Of a DNA stretch of 64,000 bases, positions 16,623 to 25,039 are shown one piece after another. The DNA comes from Rhizobium sp. Leaf262 (GTDB lineage Bacteria > Pseudomonadota > Alphaproteobacteria > Rhizobiales > Rhizobiaceae): assembly GCF_001422245.1 (NCBI RefSeq), contig NZ_LMMM01000007.1, forward strand, positions 62,912-126,911. The letters run 5' to 3'. The position numbers and the translations under genes were made by a program. Every line of letters begins with the position of its first letter. Positions within the stretch are counted from its first letter, which is position 1. The notes under the pieces were generated by a model. The model saw only the letters and a program-made list of their open reading frames with translations, was not told the DNA's origin and searched no databases.

Positions 16623-17092
16623 TCGCCTGCTCCTTTACTGGCCGCATTGCGGCGTTCTTCAAAAAGTTCGGACAGCGTCTGCGAGGCCGCAATCGCCTTC
16701 GGAAAGCCTGCCGGCACCGTGACGAGGTAGATCATCTCTTTCAGCTCATCATCGGTCGCGCCGACATTGAGCGCGTATCCGGCGTGGACCTTCATCAAGT
16801 TGCGCTCACCCAGGGCCGCCATGACGGCAACGGCGGCGAGCTGGCGGGTGCGGTTGTCCAGCCCCGGACGGGACCAGACTTCACCCAGCGCATAGCCTTC
16901 TGTCGCTTCGGCAAGAAACGGAAATTCCTGCCGCATGCGTTCGAGATTCTGCTGCGGCTCGCCGTTGTTGAGCGTGCGGATCACCTGATCCCCGCGTTGC
17001 AGCCTGTCTTCCAGCTGCTCGGGATTGGCAAAGGCTGCAGTGGCGGCCACCAACGTTACGACGGCAAGGGCGAATGGAAAGATGATTTTCAT
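16619..17092 (-). CDS. Secreted carboxymuconolactone decarboxylase-like protein
   Basis: The 157-residue protein has a signal peptide (MKIIFPFALAVVTLVAATAAFA) and then a CMD/AhpD-like helical domain: FPFLAEATEGYALGEVWSRP, LAAVAVMAALGERNLMKVHA and GATDDELKEMIYLVTVPAG. The AhpD CxxC pair is absent, so peroxidase-reductase activity of that type is unlikely. A CMD domain outside the cytoplasm is uncommon. The start at 17092 has GGAGG 5 nt upstream and lies 1 nt after the stop of the SDR gene, so the genes form a tight operon. Confidence 0.82.
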   Translation of the reverse strand: MKIIFPFALAVVTLVAATAAFANPEQLEDRLQRGDQVIRTLNNGEPQQNLERMRQEFPFLAEATEGYALGEVWSRPGLDNRTRQLAAVAVMAALGERNLMKVHAGYALNVGATDDELKEMIYLVTVPAGFPKAIAASQTLSELFEERRNAASKGAGE

Positions 17093-17093
17093 T

Positions 17094-17825
17094 TTAGCCT
17101 CCATGGTTTGCAGTTGGACGAACGACGATTTCATTGACGTCGACATCGTCAGGTTGCTCGATGGCGAAGCGCACGGCGCGGCCGATGGCTTCGGGTTTCA
17201 GTGCAACGGAGCGATAACCCTTCATCAGCTCCGCAGCGGCGGGATCGGTGATGGTGCCTGCCAGTTCGCTTTCCACCACGCCCGGGTGGATGCAGGTTAC
17301 GCGGATGTCCTTGTTTTCCTGGCGCAGACCATCCGAAATGGCGCGCACCGCGAATTTCGTGGCGCAATAGACCGCAGCCGTGGGCGAAACCGCGAGAGCG
17401 CCGATGGATGCGATGTTGATGATCTGGCCGGACTTGCGGCTGGTCATCTCGGGCAAGACGGCGGCAACGCCGTACAGCACGCCCTTGATGTTGACGTCGA
17501 TCATGCGGTCCCACTCATCGACCTTGAGCGACGACATAAGAGACAGCGGCATGATGCCCGCATTGTTGACGATGACGTCGATTGGACCGAAAGCCTTGCG
17601 GCCAGCCTCTGCAAAGGCTTCCATGCTGGCGCGATCGGTCACATCTAGGGGATGGGCGACAACATCTTCGCCTTGCTTGCGAAGCTCTTCTGCGAGCGCT
17701 TCAAGAAGGTCCACGCGGCGTGCGCCCAAAACCAGCTTTGCTCCCGCTGCTGCAAGCTCGCGGGCAATGCCGACGCCGATACCGCTGGATGCGCCGGTGA
17801 TGAGAACGACTTTGTTCAATGCCAT
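17094..17825 (-). CDS. Short-chain dehydrogenase/reductase (YdfG-like)
   Basis: The 243-residue classical SDR has TGASSGIG (10-17), NNAG (87-90) and the catalytic residues S140, Y153 and K157. The middle block DEWDRMIDVNIKGVLYGVAA is common in YdfG-type NADP-dependent dehydrogenases; the substrate is not known. AAAGGAG precedes the ATG at 17825. It heads a three-gene operon with the CMD-like and Atu4866 genes and is divergent from a LysR gene 127 bp away. Confidence 0.9.
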   Translation of the reverse strand: MALNKVVLITGASSGIGVGIARELAAAGAKLVLGARRVDLLEALAEELRKQGEDVVAHPLDVTDRASMEAFAEAGRKAFGPIDVIVNNAGIMPLSLMSSLKVDEWDRMIDVNIKGVLYGVAAVLPEMTSRKSGQIINIASIGALAVSPTAAVYCATKFAVRAISDGLRQENKDIRVTCIHPGVVESELAGTITDPAAAELMKGYRSVALKPEAIGRAVRFAIEQPDDVDVNEIVVRPTANHGG

Positions 17826-17952
17826 GATTTGATCTCCTTTGCTTTCCAGCGCTCCTCCTTCTGGAAGAACTGCTGTTGCAAGCAAGATAGTCCAGTGGCA
17901 TTGTCGCGATAACCGCCTCAATGTTTAACGCGCTGGGTAGATTTGCTAACCA

Positions 17953-18846
17953 ATGAACATCGACCTCAATGCTCTCTCGATCTTCTGCATGGTGGCAGAC
18001 GAGCGGAATTTCCGCGCTGCCGCAGATCGCCTCGGCGTGACGCGCTCAGCTGTCAGCCAGACGATCCGCAAACTCGAGGAGACAATGGGAATTGCACTCG
18101 TGCATCGCACGACACGCAGTGTCAGCCTGACGGAAGCCGGACAGCAGCTTTATGTCGATGTCTCGCCTTCCATCGGCAATCTCGTGCAGGCGGCAGAGGC
18201 CACTTCTTCTCTGGGCGGTGTGGTGCGCGGTCAGTTGCGGCTGGCGGTTTCCTCCATTGCCGAGCGCGCTCTGTCCGGTCCGCTGCTGGCCAGTTTCGCC
18301 GAAGCGCATCCGCATGTGCAGCTGGATATCGTGGTCACGGATGAGGAGTTCGATATTGTCGCCGGACATTACGACGCAGGCATCAGGCTTGGGGAGCTGA
18401 TCGAACAGGACATGATTGCCGTGCCGGTTTCCACCGAACAGCGGCAGCTTGCCGTCTGTTCGCCGGGCTACGCGGCCAAACACCCCCCGCCCGCCCATCC
18501 CCGCGACCTGATCAATCACAAATGCATCGGCTGGAGACCGCGCCCGGGGGTTGCTCCCTACCGATGGGAATTTGCCGAGGATGACCGCGAATTTGCCGTC
18601 GCGGTCGAGCCCGAATTCACCACCAATGACATGCAGCTGATGATCAAGCTGGCCTGCGCCGGTGCCGGCATCACCTTCGGCATGGAAGAGACCTTCCGCC
18701 CCTATATCGAGCGCGGTGAACTCGTATCCATGCTGGAAAACCACTCTCCAAGCTTCGCAGGCTTCTACCTCTATTATCCCAGCCGCAGAAATCTGGCTCC
18801 GAAGCTGAGGGCCTTTATCGATCACATGCGGTTGCCGAGGGTGTGA
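17953..18846 (+). CDS. LysR-type regulator
   Basis: The 297-residue LysR protein has its helix-turn-helix at about 5-62 (NFRAAADRLGVTRSAVSQTI) and a CrgA-like PBP2 domain (QLRLAVSSIAERALSGPLL onward). It lies divergent from the SDR/CMD/Atu4866 operon and is probably its regulator. The start ATG at 17953 gives the conserved MNIDLNALSIFCMVA beginning. Confidence 0.9.
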   Translation: MNIDLNALSIFCMVADERNFRAAADRLGVTRSAVSQTIRKLEETMGIALVHRTTRSVSLTEAGQQLYVDVSPSIGNLVQAAEATSSLGGVVRGQLRLAVSSIAERALSGPLLASFAEAHPHVQLDIVVTDEEFDIVAGHYDAGIRLGELIEQDMIAVPVSTEQRQLAVCSPGYAAKHPPPAHPRDLINHKCIGWRPRPGVAPYRWEFAEDDREFAVAVEPEFTTNDMQLMIKLACAGAGITFGMEETFRPYIERGELVSMLENHSPSFAGFYLYYPSRRNLAPKLRAFIDHMRLPRV

Positions 18847-18892
18847 GACACGTCACACCCGCGCCAGAATCCGAATTCATCAACCAGAGAGA

Positions 18893-19360
18893 GTGCGTGG
18901 GCATGGATTGTTTGGGGATAATTTGAGCCACAGGGTATCGAAAATTGCATTCTTCGTGATCTGCTCGATCGCGCTGACAGCTACTCTGCTCGTTGCACAA
19001 TTGAGCTGGAGCAGATTGCCGTCCGCGCCGACATCCGCATTGCTCGAAGCGTTCATCAATGCTGGGCATCTAACGCTCCGGCCCAAATCTCCCGTCGACA
19101 TCACATTGGCAGACGGCACAATGCCCGAAATAGCCCGGCAGGAATTCGATGTTGCTGCCAATGGCGAAAGCGCGATCCCGGCGCTCAGGGCAGGTTGTGA
19201 TGCCCTCGGTCTGGACCACCCTGCTCCAGATCAAACCGCGACGGAGCCGGACATGATCTGCGCCGGACGGTGGAAAGGCACCACCGCGACGGTTCATGCG
19301 CGACTGCACTGCCCTTCAGGATGCGTTCTTATTGTCGAAACACGCATAATATCATTCTAG
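18893..19360 (+). CDS. Membrane-anchored hypothetical protein
   Basis: The frame encodes 155 residues from GTG at 18893. One hydrophobic segment (about residues 18-36, IAFFVICSIALTATLLVAQ) is followed by a soluble, probably periplasmic part with four cysteines (AGCDALG, MICAGRW, HCPSGCVLIV). The repeated cysteines fit an exported protein with disulfides. An internal TTG start before SHRVSK is possible. No family is recognised. It is convergent with the VOC gene that follows. Confidence 0.5.
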   Translation: MRGHGLFGDNLSHRVSKIAFFVICSIALTATLLVAQLSWSRLPSAPTSALLEAFINAGHLTLRPKSPVDITLADGTMPEIARQEFDVAANGESAIPALRAGCDALGLDHPAPDQTATEPDMICAGRWKGTTATVHARLHCPSGCVLIVETRIISF

Positions 19361-19424
19361 AGGGGAACGCGACCCGGACGCTGGAAGAGGCCGAGCCGCG
19401 TAATCCCCTGCGCTTTATCGAACA

Positions 19425-20204
19425 CTACTTTCGCATAGACACCAGCGAGAAATACGCGCCCTGCGGATCGATGCAATTGGCGATCCACGTGTTGCCGGGC
19501 ACTTCCATCGGTCCATTGATGACCTTGCCGCCGCCAGTGCTGACGCGGGTGATGGCTTCGTCGAGGCCATCGACATTGAAGTAATAGCCCCAATGGCAGA
19601 CAGGCACCTGTGGCAGGCGTTTCATGATGCCGCCCAAGGCTTTGTCCTTGTGGGCGAAGATGCGGTATGGCCCCATTTCGCCCATGTCGACATCATGGTT
19701 CTTCTCCCAGCCGAAGACGGTGCCGTAGAAATCCATGGCGGCATCGACATTATCGGTGAAAAGCTCGTTCCACCCGACGTGACCGTTGAGCGCGCTGGTG
19801 TCTTCGGGAAAGCCGCTGCTATCCATCGGCTTTGGCTTCATGATGCACAACACTGCGCCGAAGGGGTCCGTTACCACCGCGAAACGGCCGACCTCCGGGA
19901 TGTCCTGAGGCGGGCGCATGATCTTGCCGCCTTTTTCCTCGAACAGCCTGGCTGTGGCATCCACATCATCCACCGCCACATAGCGCGTCCAGTTGGGTGG
20001 GATGCCCTCGCCCTTGTGCTCGTCGGTCAGCTCCATCATGCCGCCAACGCCGACGCCATTGGCCTCGAAGATTTTATAGCCCATTTCCGGCGAGCCGAAA
20101 TCCTTCAGTTCCCAGCCAACGACATGGCTATAAAAGCGGCCAGCGGCATCCTTGTCCGGCGTCATCAGCTCCGCCCAGATGAATTTTCCGTGGGTACCAG
20201 ACAT
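19425..20204 (-). CDS. Two-domain VOC family protein
   Basis: The 259-residue protein has two VOC modules, residues about 1-122 (GKFIWAELMTPDKDAAGRFY to DPFGAVLCIMKPK) and 140-259 (GHVGWNELFTDNVDAAMDFY to DPQGAYFSLV). Tandem-domain proteins of this type act as glyoxalase-like enzymes or small-molecule binders; the substrate is unknown. The start at 20204 has GGAG 7 nt upstream. It is the last gene of an operon with DUF1579 and DUF899 genes that is divergent from a MarR regulator. Confidence 0.85.
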   Translation of the reverse strand: MSGTHGKFIWAELMTPDKDAAGRFYSHVVGWELKDFGSPEMGYKIFEANGVGVGGMMELTDEHKGEGIPPNWTRYVAVDDVDATARLFEEKGGKIMRPPQDIPEVGRFAVVTDPFGAVLCIMKPKPMDSSGFPEDTSALNGHVGWNELFTDNVDAAMDFYGTVFGWEKNHDVDMGEMGPYRIFAHKDKALGGIMKRLPQVPVCHWGYYFNVDGLDEAITRVSTGGGKVINGPMEVPGNTWIANCIDPQGAYFSLVSMRK

Positions 20205-20244
20205 TGTATCACTCCACATTGGCGGGATTTTCTCCCGGAATTGC

Positions 20245-20733
20245 CTATTCGACGCGGTGGAATTCCGACGACATGAATTCCTTGAAACTGCCATCCGGCT
20301 GGCGACTGCTGCTTGCAAAGGTCCGGTGATGATCATCGTGCAATGTGATGACATCGCGATAAAGCGCCATATCGCCACTGCCATCGAATTTCGGCCCTTC
20401 GGCCTCCAGCACCAGTGTCTTTCCATCCGGCTCCAGCCAGCCCGTATAGACCCACATATTGGTCATCATGGAGCCGACCCATGAGCCGACAAACCGGCCT
20501 TTGGCGGGGTCGAACCCGATGGTCAGAACCGCCGTCATGGGCGATTCGTCCGGCATCCTGCCCTTGCTGTCGCCAACGATCCATAGACCGCCGATGGAGC
20601 GCACGGTCTCCGTGAAGCACTGTTCCGGGTCGTCAGGATCGTAATTGGCATCGCTGGTGGTCGATGTTATTTTCCACTTGCCGACCATTCGGTGCAGGAA
20701 CTGGTGTTCCTTCTGCGGTTCTGCGCATTTCAT
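20245..20733 (-). CDS. DUF1579 family protein
   Basis: The 162-residue soluble protein has the pattern of DUF1579: EHQFLHRMVGKWKITSTTS, then GGLWIVGDS, then TIGFDPAKGRFVGSWVGSMM, then KTLVLEAEGP. The family is a lipocalin-like beta barrel of unknown role that often sits beside DUF899 and VOC genes. GAGGAG precedes the ATG at 20733. It is the middle gene of the three-gene operon and begins 10 bp after the DUF899 stop. Confidence 0.85.
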   Translation of the reverse strand: MKCAEPQKEHQFLHRMVGKWKITSTTSDANYDPDDPEQCFTETVRSIGGLWIVGDSKGRMPDESPMTAVLTIGFDPAKGRFVGSWVGSMMTNMWVYTGWLEPDGKTLVLEAEGPKFDGSGDMALYRDVITLHDDHHRTFASSSRQPDGSFKEFMSSEFHRVE

Positions 20734-20743
20734 GGTCTTCTCC

Positions 20744-21472
20744 TCAGTGGCAGCAGCTGGCGGCCTTCGGCGCGTCCTCATACTGGTCGTGGCGGCGCAC
20801 CCAGTCCATGGTGCCCTCCTCGTTGCGGCCCTTGGGCACGAGGTCCAGCAGCATCAGCGTCGTCAGTGTCTGTTCCGCACCGCGGGCGTAGGTGGAATAG
20901 GTGTGGTAAATCTGGCCATCGTCTCCCTTGGCAAATACGCTGATACCGTGGAGGTCCTTCAGCTCACCCATGGCGGGCATATCCGTGTAATTATAGGTTA
21001 TGGTGCCCGATGCCACGTCGTCATCACTGAAGGATGCCTGGTAATCATAGTTGAAGTCGCTTCCCTCTGCCGAAACCCATGGAAATTTCCAGCCCATGCG
21101 CTTCCTGTAGGCCTCGACTTTGGCCAGCGGCGCGCGGGAAACAGCGACGAAAGCGGCGTCGCCGTGTTGCAGATGAATGATCGCGCCGTCGACATGGTCT
21201 GCGAAGAACGAGCATCCGACGCAGCCCTCTTCCCAGTCCGGGGCGAGCATGAAATGATAAACGATCAGCTGGCTGCTTGCGCCGAAAAGGTCTTCCAGCG
21301 ACTTGCGGCCCTCAGGTGTATCAAAGGAATAATCCTTGGAAACAAGCTCCCATGGCAAAGCGCGGCGCGCTTCGTTCAGCCTGTCACGGGCGCGGGTCAG
21401 TTCTTTTTCCTGCGCCAGAAGCGCCCGGCGCGCCTCCAGCCACTTCTCCTTGGAAACGACGGCATTTTGCAT
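20744..21472 (-). CDS. DUF899 (thioredoxin-fold) protein
   Basis: The 242-residue protein is a DUF899 member: KEKWLEARRALLAQEKELTR, then LPWELVSKDYSFDTPEG, then LIVYHFMLAPDWEEGCVGCSFFADHVDG. The CVGC motif (about residues 84-87) stands where thioredoxins carry their CxxC, which suggests redox chemistry, though none is established. It ends in CCH, a possible metal-binding tail. It is first in the operon and divergent from the MarR gene at 21591. Confidence 0.88.
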   Translation of the reverse strand: MQNAVVSKEKWLEARRALLAQEKELTRARDRLNEARRALPWELVSKDYSFDTPEGRKSLEDLFGASSQLIVYHFMLAPDWEEGCVGCSFFADHVDGAIIHLQHGDAAFVAVSRAPLAKVEAYRKRMGWKFPWVSAEGSDFNYDYQASFSDDDVASGTITYNYTDMPAMGELKDLHGISVFAKGDDGQIYHTYSTYARGAEQTLTTLMLLDLVPKGRNEEGTMDWVRRHDQYEDAPKAASCCH

Positions 21473-21567
21473 GGCACTCTCCTCCTGTCGCCCGCCCTCC
21501 CGGCAGACGCGCCATCACGGCAAACCATATTACGCAAAGCCTGCAAGCATAATGCTTGACTATTTAC

Positions 21568-21579
21568 GTTGATATCAAC
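21568..21579. promoter_or_regulatory. Candidate MarR operator
   Basis: GTTGATATCAAC is a perfect 12-bp palindrome located 11 bp upstream of the MarR ATG, in the spacer to the divergent DUF899 operon. A TTGACT box lies at 21556-21561. Its position fits a self-regulating MarR site; this is inference. Confidence 0.5.
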
Positions 21580-21590
21580 ATATATTGCTG

Positions 21591-22037
21591 ATGTCAAACG
21601 CAACCGCGATTCCTTTTTCCACTACTGTTTTCGTCAAGGACACGTGTCTTTGCCTGCATGCGCAGCGTGCTGCCCGTGCATTGGCACGGCGCTTTGACAC
21701 CGCACTAAAACCGCTCGGGCTGACAAATGGGCAGTTTTCCCTGCTCATGTCGCTCAACAGGCCGGAGCCACCGCCCATGGGGCCGGTGGCCAATCTTCTG
21801 GCAATGGATCGAACAACCTTGACCGCGGCCCTCAAGCCTCTTCAAAAACGTGGGCTTCTGTCCATCGAGACAGACCCGAGGGACAAGCGCGGCAAGCGTC
21901 TGCGACTGACCGAACAGGGCATGGCGGTTCTGATGTCTGCCCTGCCCGTATGGACACAGACTCACGAAGAGGTCGAGGCTCAGATCGCCAGCGGCGACGC
22001 AGATCGGCTTCGCCGGGATCTTGCGGATATCAGGTGA
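21591..22037 (+). CDS. MarR-family transcriptional regulator
   Basis: The 148-residue protein has the MarR winged helix (LGLTNGQFSLLMSLNRPEPP, then VANLLAMDRTTLTAALKPLQKRGL, then the wing DPRDKRGKRLRLT). Cysteines at the N terminus (KDTCLCLHAQ) could make it a thiol-based sensor. The ATG at 21591 is preferred over a TTG at 21585. It is divergent to the DUF899-DUF1579-VOC operon, its likely target. Confidence 0.88.
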   Translation: MSNATAIPFSTTVFVKDTCLCLHAQRAARALARRFDTALKPLGLTNGQFSLLMSLNRPEPPPMGPVANLLAMDRTTLTAALKPLQKRGLLSIETDPRDKRGKRLRLTEQGMAVLMSALPVWTQTHEEVEAQIASGDADRLRRDLADIR

Positions 22038-22087
22038 CGTTCACGGTAGACGGCCAGATAGCGACCTTCGTGTCTGGCCGTTCAACG

Positions 22088-22115
22088 AAAAAGGGCCGGC
22101 ACAAGGCCAGCCCTT
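22088..22115 (-). terminator. Rho-independent terminator downstream of ohr
   Basis: AAGGGCCGGC at 22091-22100 pairs, with one mismatch, with GCCAGCCCTT at 22106-22115. On the minus strand the stem runs into TTTTT. It lies 25 bp after the ohr stop. Confidence 0.7.
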
Positions 22116-22139
22116 CCATCGTCGTCATTTCTGAAGCCT

Positions 22140-22562
22140 TCAGGCGACGGAAACAGGAACTTCCGTAGAGGTGCGCAGGGCGTGGGAGTATGGGCATACG
22201 ATATGCGCCTTCTTCACCAGGCTTTCTGCCGTTTCCTTGTCCAGACCCGGAATATTGACGGAAAGCGAAACGTCGATGCCAAAGCCGGTGCCGTCCTCGC
22301 GTGGGCCGACGCCAACGCTTGCTGTCACAGTCGTGTCTTCAGGAATCTTTACCTTTTCCTTGCCGGCAACGTTTTTCAACGCGCCAAGGAAGCAGGCCGA
22401 ATATCCGGCTGCGAAAAGCTGCTCGGGGTTCGTGCCGGTCGCGCCGTCACCGCCAAGCGCCTTTGGCACCGTCAACGTGACGTCGAGAACACCGTCTTCC
22501 GATTTGGCGTTACCGGCGCGGCCGCCTGTTGCAGTTGCCTTCGTCGTGTAGAGAATTGCCAT
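22140..22562 (-). CDS. ohr: Organic hydroperoxide resistance protein
   Basis: The 140-residue protein is an Ohr/OsmC-fold thiol peroxidase that reduces organic and fatty-acid hydroperoxides to alcohols. The two catalytic cysteines are visible, C57 in AAGYSACFLGAL and C123 in KAHIVCPYSHA, with the conserved TNPEQLFAAGY block. It is divergent from ohrR, with a strong palindromic operator between. AAGGAG precedes the ATG. A terminator follows, so it is monocistronic. Confidence 0.95.
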   Translation of the reverse strand: MAILYTTKATATGGRAGNAKSEDGVLDVTLTVPKALGGDGATGTNPEQLFAAGYSACFLGALKNVAGKEKVKIPEDTTVTASVGVGPREDGTGFGIDVSLSVNIPGLDKETAESLVKKAHIVCPYSHALRTSTEVPVSVA

Positions 22563-22601
22563 GTCACTGCTCCTTTGTGTGATGCTGGACTTCATATAGC
22601 T

Positions 22602-22635
22602 CACAATTAAATTGTGCGCAATATAATTTTGCACA
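22602..22635. promoter_or_regulatory. OhrR operator region
   Basis: CACAATT-A-AATTGTG at 22602-22616 is a perfect inverted repeat and closely resembles known OhrR boxes (TACAATT/AATTGTA). A second, looser dyad, TGTGC at 22613-22617 with GCACA at 22631-22635, overlaps it. Both lie within 75 bp upstream of ohr, so repression by reduced OhrR is a well-supported inference. Confidence 0.75.
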
Positions 22636-22755
22636 TTGAGAATGTTTTCTCTTTCTGCGATTGGTGATATGGAGATTGCATTGCTTGTTGCATGCGGCAG
22701 GAACCGAGTGACGGGATAAATTGTTCCCTACTCAGCCGCATTTGGAGCTCACACG

Positions 22756-23202
22756 ATGGACGACGGAACGATGGAAGGCCTTTTGAGGCTAGACCTGCAA
22801 ATCTGCTTTGCGCTGTATGGCGCAGCCCATGCGTTCAACCGCGCCTATAAGCCGCTTCTCGAGCCGCTCGGCCTCACCTATCCGCAATATCTCGTCATGA
22901 TGGCGCTGTGGGAAAAGGAAACCGCCACCGTCAAGACGCTGGGCGAAATGCTGGGACTGGACTCCGGCACACTCTCCCCGCTTCTCAAGCGGTTGGAGCA
23001 AGCCGGGCTTATCACCCGCAAGCGCGGCACGGTGGACGAACGTCAGGTGCTGATTGCGCTGACGCCAGAAGGTGCGGATTTGAAAAAGAAAGCAGCCAAC
23101 GTCATGCGCTCGATCGGTGAGGCAACGGGGTGCAGCCTTGACGAGCTGGGGCAGCTGCGGGACCGGTTGAATGCGTTGAAGGAGAATTTGGTGAAGGACT
23201 AG
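22756..23202 (+). CDS. ohrR: OhrR, peroxide-sensing MarR-family repressor
   Basis: The 148-residue MarR protein carries the OhrR signature LDLQICFALYGAAHAFNRAY with the peroxidatic C17, and a second cysteine, C126 (ATGCSLDEL), near the C terminus. That is the two-cysteine layout in which oxidation leads to a disulfide. The winged helix includes LDSGTLSPLLKRLEQAGL and RGTVDERQV. It is divergent to ohr, with the operator between them, and should repress ohr until organic hydroperoxide oxidises it. Confidence 0.94.
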   Translation: MDDGTMEGLLRLDLQICFALYGAAHAFNRAYKPLLEPLGLTYPQYLVMMALWEKETATVKTLGEMLGLDSGTLSPLLKRLEQAGLITRKRGTVDERQVLIALTPEGADLKKKAANVMRSIGEATGCSLDELGQLRDRLNALKENLVKD

Positions 23203-23266
23203 GTTTGAAACGTGGCGAGATCCCGATACTGTCACGCACGGCCAATCCATCCCACGGAACTCACCA

Positions 23267-24106
23267 ATGCTTGCTCAATTTGCCAGGGCTATCCTCTTAT
23301 CCGCTATCCTGGGCGTCCCAGCGCTCGACGCACAGGCAGGCGAGAGTTCGAGTTGCGGCGGCAGGGTTGAGACCATAATCCGCACCGCTTATCCTGACGC
23401 GCAGAAGAATGACGAAACGACATTTCAATTCGGCGGATCGACAATCCAGATCAACGACGGCGAAACCATCGGTGACACGCCGCACACGGTGAAATGCCGT
23501 GTCTGGCCGGCAAATCCTCAACTCGCATTGGTCGCGGTGCCCCTGATCAAGTCCACAAATGATGACGGAACCATAGGCGACCTCGAACTTCTGGTGATCG
23601 AGACGGCCAGTTTAGCGGTCAAACATCGCCTGCTTCTTGCCGACAGGATGACAGACGATGCTGTAAGCATCAGTGCAGTCGAATTCGACACGGCGCGCTA
23701 CAGGCTCACACAAGAACAGACGGCCTTCGGCTTGCGTATATCGACCACCGGCAGCTCCAGGCCAAACCCTTATTATGGCGTGGGCTTGTGGCTGTATGTC
23801 ATAGAAAATGGTTCGCTCCGCCCGGTACTCGATGGCCTGATCGTTTCACAGAATGCGGGCGAATGGGACACGAACTGCGCCGGTGAGTTTCAGTCGAGTG
23901 AGAGCACGCTTGCGATGAGCTCTAAAAGAACCAATGGTTACGCTGACATAACATTGGTTGAAACGAAATCCACAAGGACCAGCTTCGTCGAAAAAGACAA
24001 TGAATGCAAAGACAAGACCGTCACCAGCAAGCCGCAGACAATGCGTCTTGTCTATAATGGGGAGCGATATCCGATACCGGAAGACAGACGCGCTGTGGCT
24101 GAATAG
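23267..24106 (+). CDS. Secreted hypothetical protein
   Basis: The 279-residue protein starts with a signal peptide (about residues 1-24, cleavage near AQA-GESSSC), so it is probably periplasmic. Four cysteines occur (SSSCGGR, TVKCRVW, DTNCAGE, NECKDKT). The body is beta-rich with no motif I recognise. The central sequence VFGLRIST-like stretch and the glycine-tyrosine segment PNPYYGVGLWLYVIENG may belong to a repeat-poor beta domain. It stands alone. Function is unknown. Confidence 0.65.
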   Translation: MLAQFARAILLSAILGVPALDAQAGESSSCGGRVETIIRTAYPDAQKNDETTFQFGGSTIQINDGETIGDTPHTVKCRVWPANPQLALVAVPLIKSTNDDGTIGDLELLVIETASLAVKHRLLLADRMTDDAVSISAVEFDTARYRLTQEQTAFGLRISTTGSSRPNPYYGVGLWLYVIENGSLRPVLDGLIVSQNAGEWDTNCAGEFQSSESTLAMSSKRTNGYADITLVETKSTRTSFVEKDNECKDKTVTSKPQTMRLVYNGERYPIPEDRRAVAE

Positions 24107-24336
24107 AATCAAAAGCGGTGGACGATGCATGACAGGGTGAATGCGCCGATGGAGAGGTCGGCGTCAGGTACGGCAATTTACTGTCGTCTTACTTATGCTA
24201 AAACGAAATAGCCCACTAAAAGTGAATTTCGGATTTTGCCCGAACCGGCTACCCGTAAGGGCTCCGCATCCTCGTTTACCATTTGATCAACATGGAAGCT
24301 TATAAAAAATCCTTCGTCGTAGATTGAGGATGTGGA

Positions 24337-24726
24337 ATGACAATTATCTTTCCTCTCATAGCAAAATTTCCGATAATTGCACTTGTTTGCGGCCTTCTGG
24401 TCTCTGCTGCATTTGGCAAAATCGTTGGAGAAAACCTGGAGCGCGGCATTAATTTCAATCGCTTTGCAGCAGTCCTGATTTGTATAAACTTGGCATTATT
24501 GGGGTCGGCTTCGTCGTTTAGCTGCGCAACATCTGGAAGCTTCTGTCTCCCGGGGGTAGATAGCGATGACGCATTGGTTCAATGGCTCGCAGTCCCCGGT
24601 TTCTATGCATTTTTTGTTGGCCTCTTCATCGTACCAATGTCAGCTTTTATCTTGAGTACATACGCCTTCGGGTGGATTTATTGGATTGTCGGTGGACGCA
24701 AACGCCATACGTCAGCGAAGAATTAA
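24337..24726 (+). CDS. Small membrane protein, unknown
   Basis: The 129-residue protein has three hydrophobic segments: residues about 5-27 (FPLIAKFPIIALVCGLLVSA), 43-60 (AAVLICINLALLGSASSF) and 85-115 (VPGFYAFFVGLFIVPMSAFI and on). A cysteine pair (SCATSGSFC) lies in the loop after the second. The ribosome site GAGGATGTGGA precedes the ATG. A+T content is higher than average. No family is recognised. Confidence 0.55.
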   Translation: MTIIFPLIAKFPIIALVCGLLVSAAFGKIVGENLERGINFNRFAAVLICINLALLGSASSFSCATSGSFCLPGVDSDDALVQWLAVPGFYAFFVGLFIVPMSAFILSTYAFGWIYWIVGGRKRHTSAKN

Positions 24727-25039
24727 AACGGGAAGCTGACCACGTTCCTTAAACTGGCTTGACGCACGGAAACCCCACTCTGACGAATTTGGTACAAGTC
24801 CGGCACCGCCACTAAACGGGGGCTGATGTGCTTGGCATATACGAATCTGGAGCATTGCCGTCAAACCTTCGCCTGACAGAACTCTGGAACCTCTACGACA
24901 ATCAGCCAGGTTGCCGTGAAGGCTTGTAACCAATTCGTTCTGGAGTGTCGGACCCCCGAGATACGTCCGGGCCGGTCGTAAAGCAACGTTCGCGCTTCAA
25001 CGAAGTGAGGGCAGCACAAAGCTGCCCTCACCGTCATCA
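24727..25039. other. Intergenic stretch with one strong hairpin
   Basis: I see no convincing gene in these 313 bp. Near the right end GTGAGGGCAGC (25005-25015) and GCTGCCCTCAC (25021-25031) form a perfect 11-bp stem with a 5-nt loop, 9 bp after the stop of the minus-strand L,D-transpeptidase gene. It may terminate or protect that transcript, though no T tract follows. Confidence 0.6.

Noticed and set aside
24712-24933. Short minus-strand frame in the 24.7-25 kb gap
   Set aside because: It lacks a ribosome site and hydrophobic or domain features, and it overlaps the end of the membrane protein gene.
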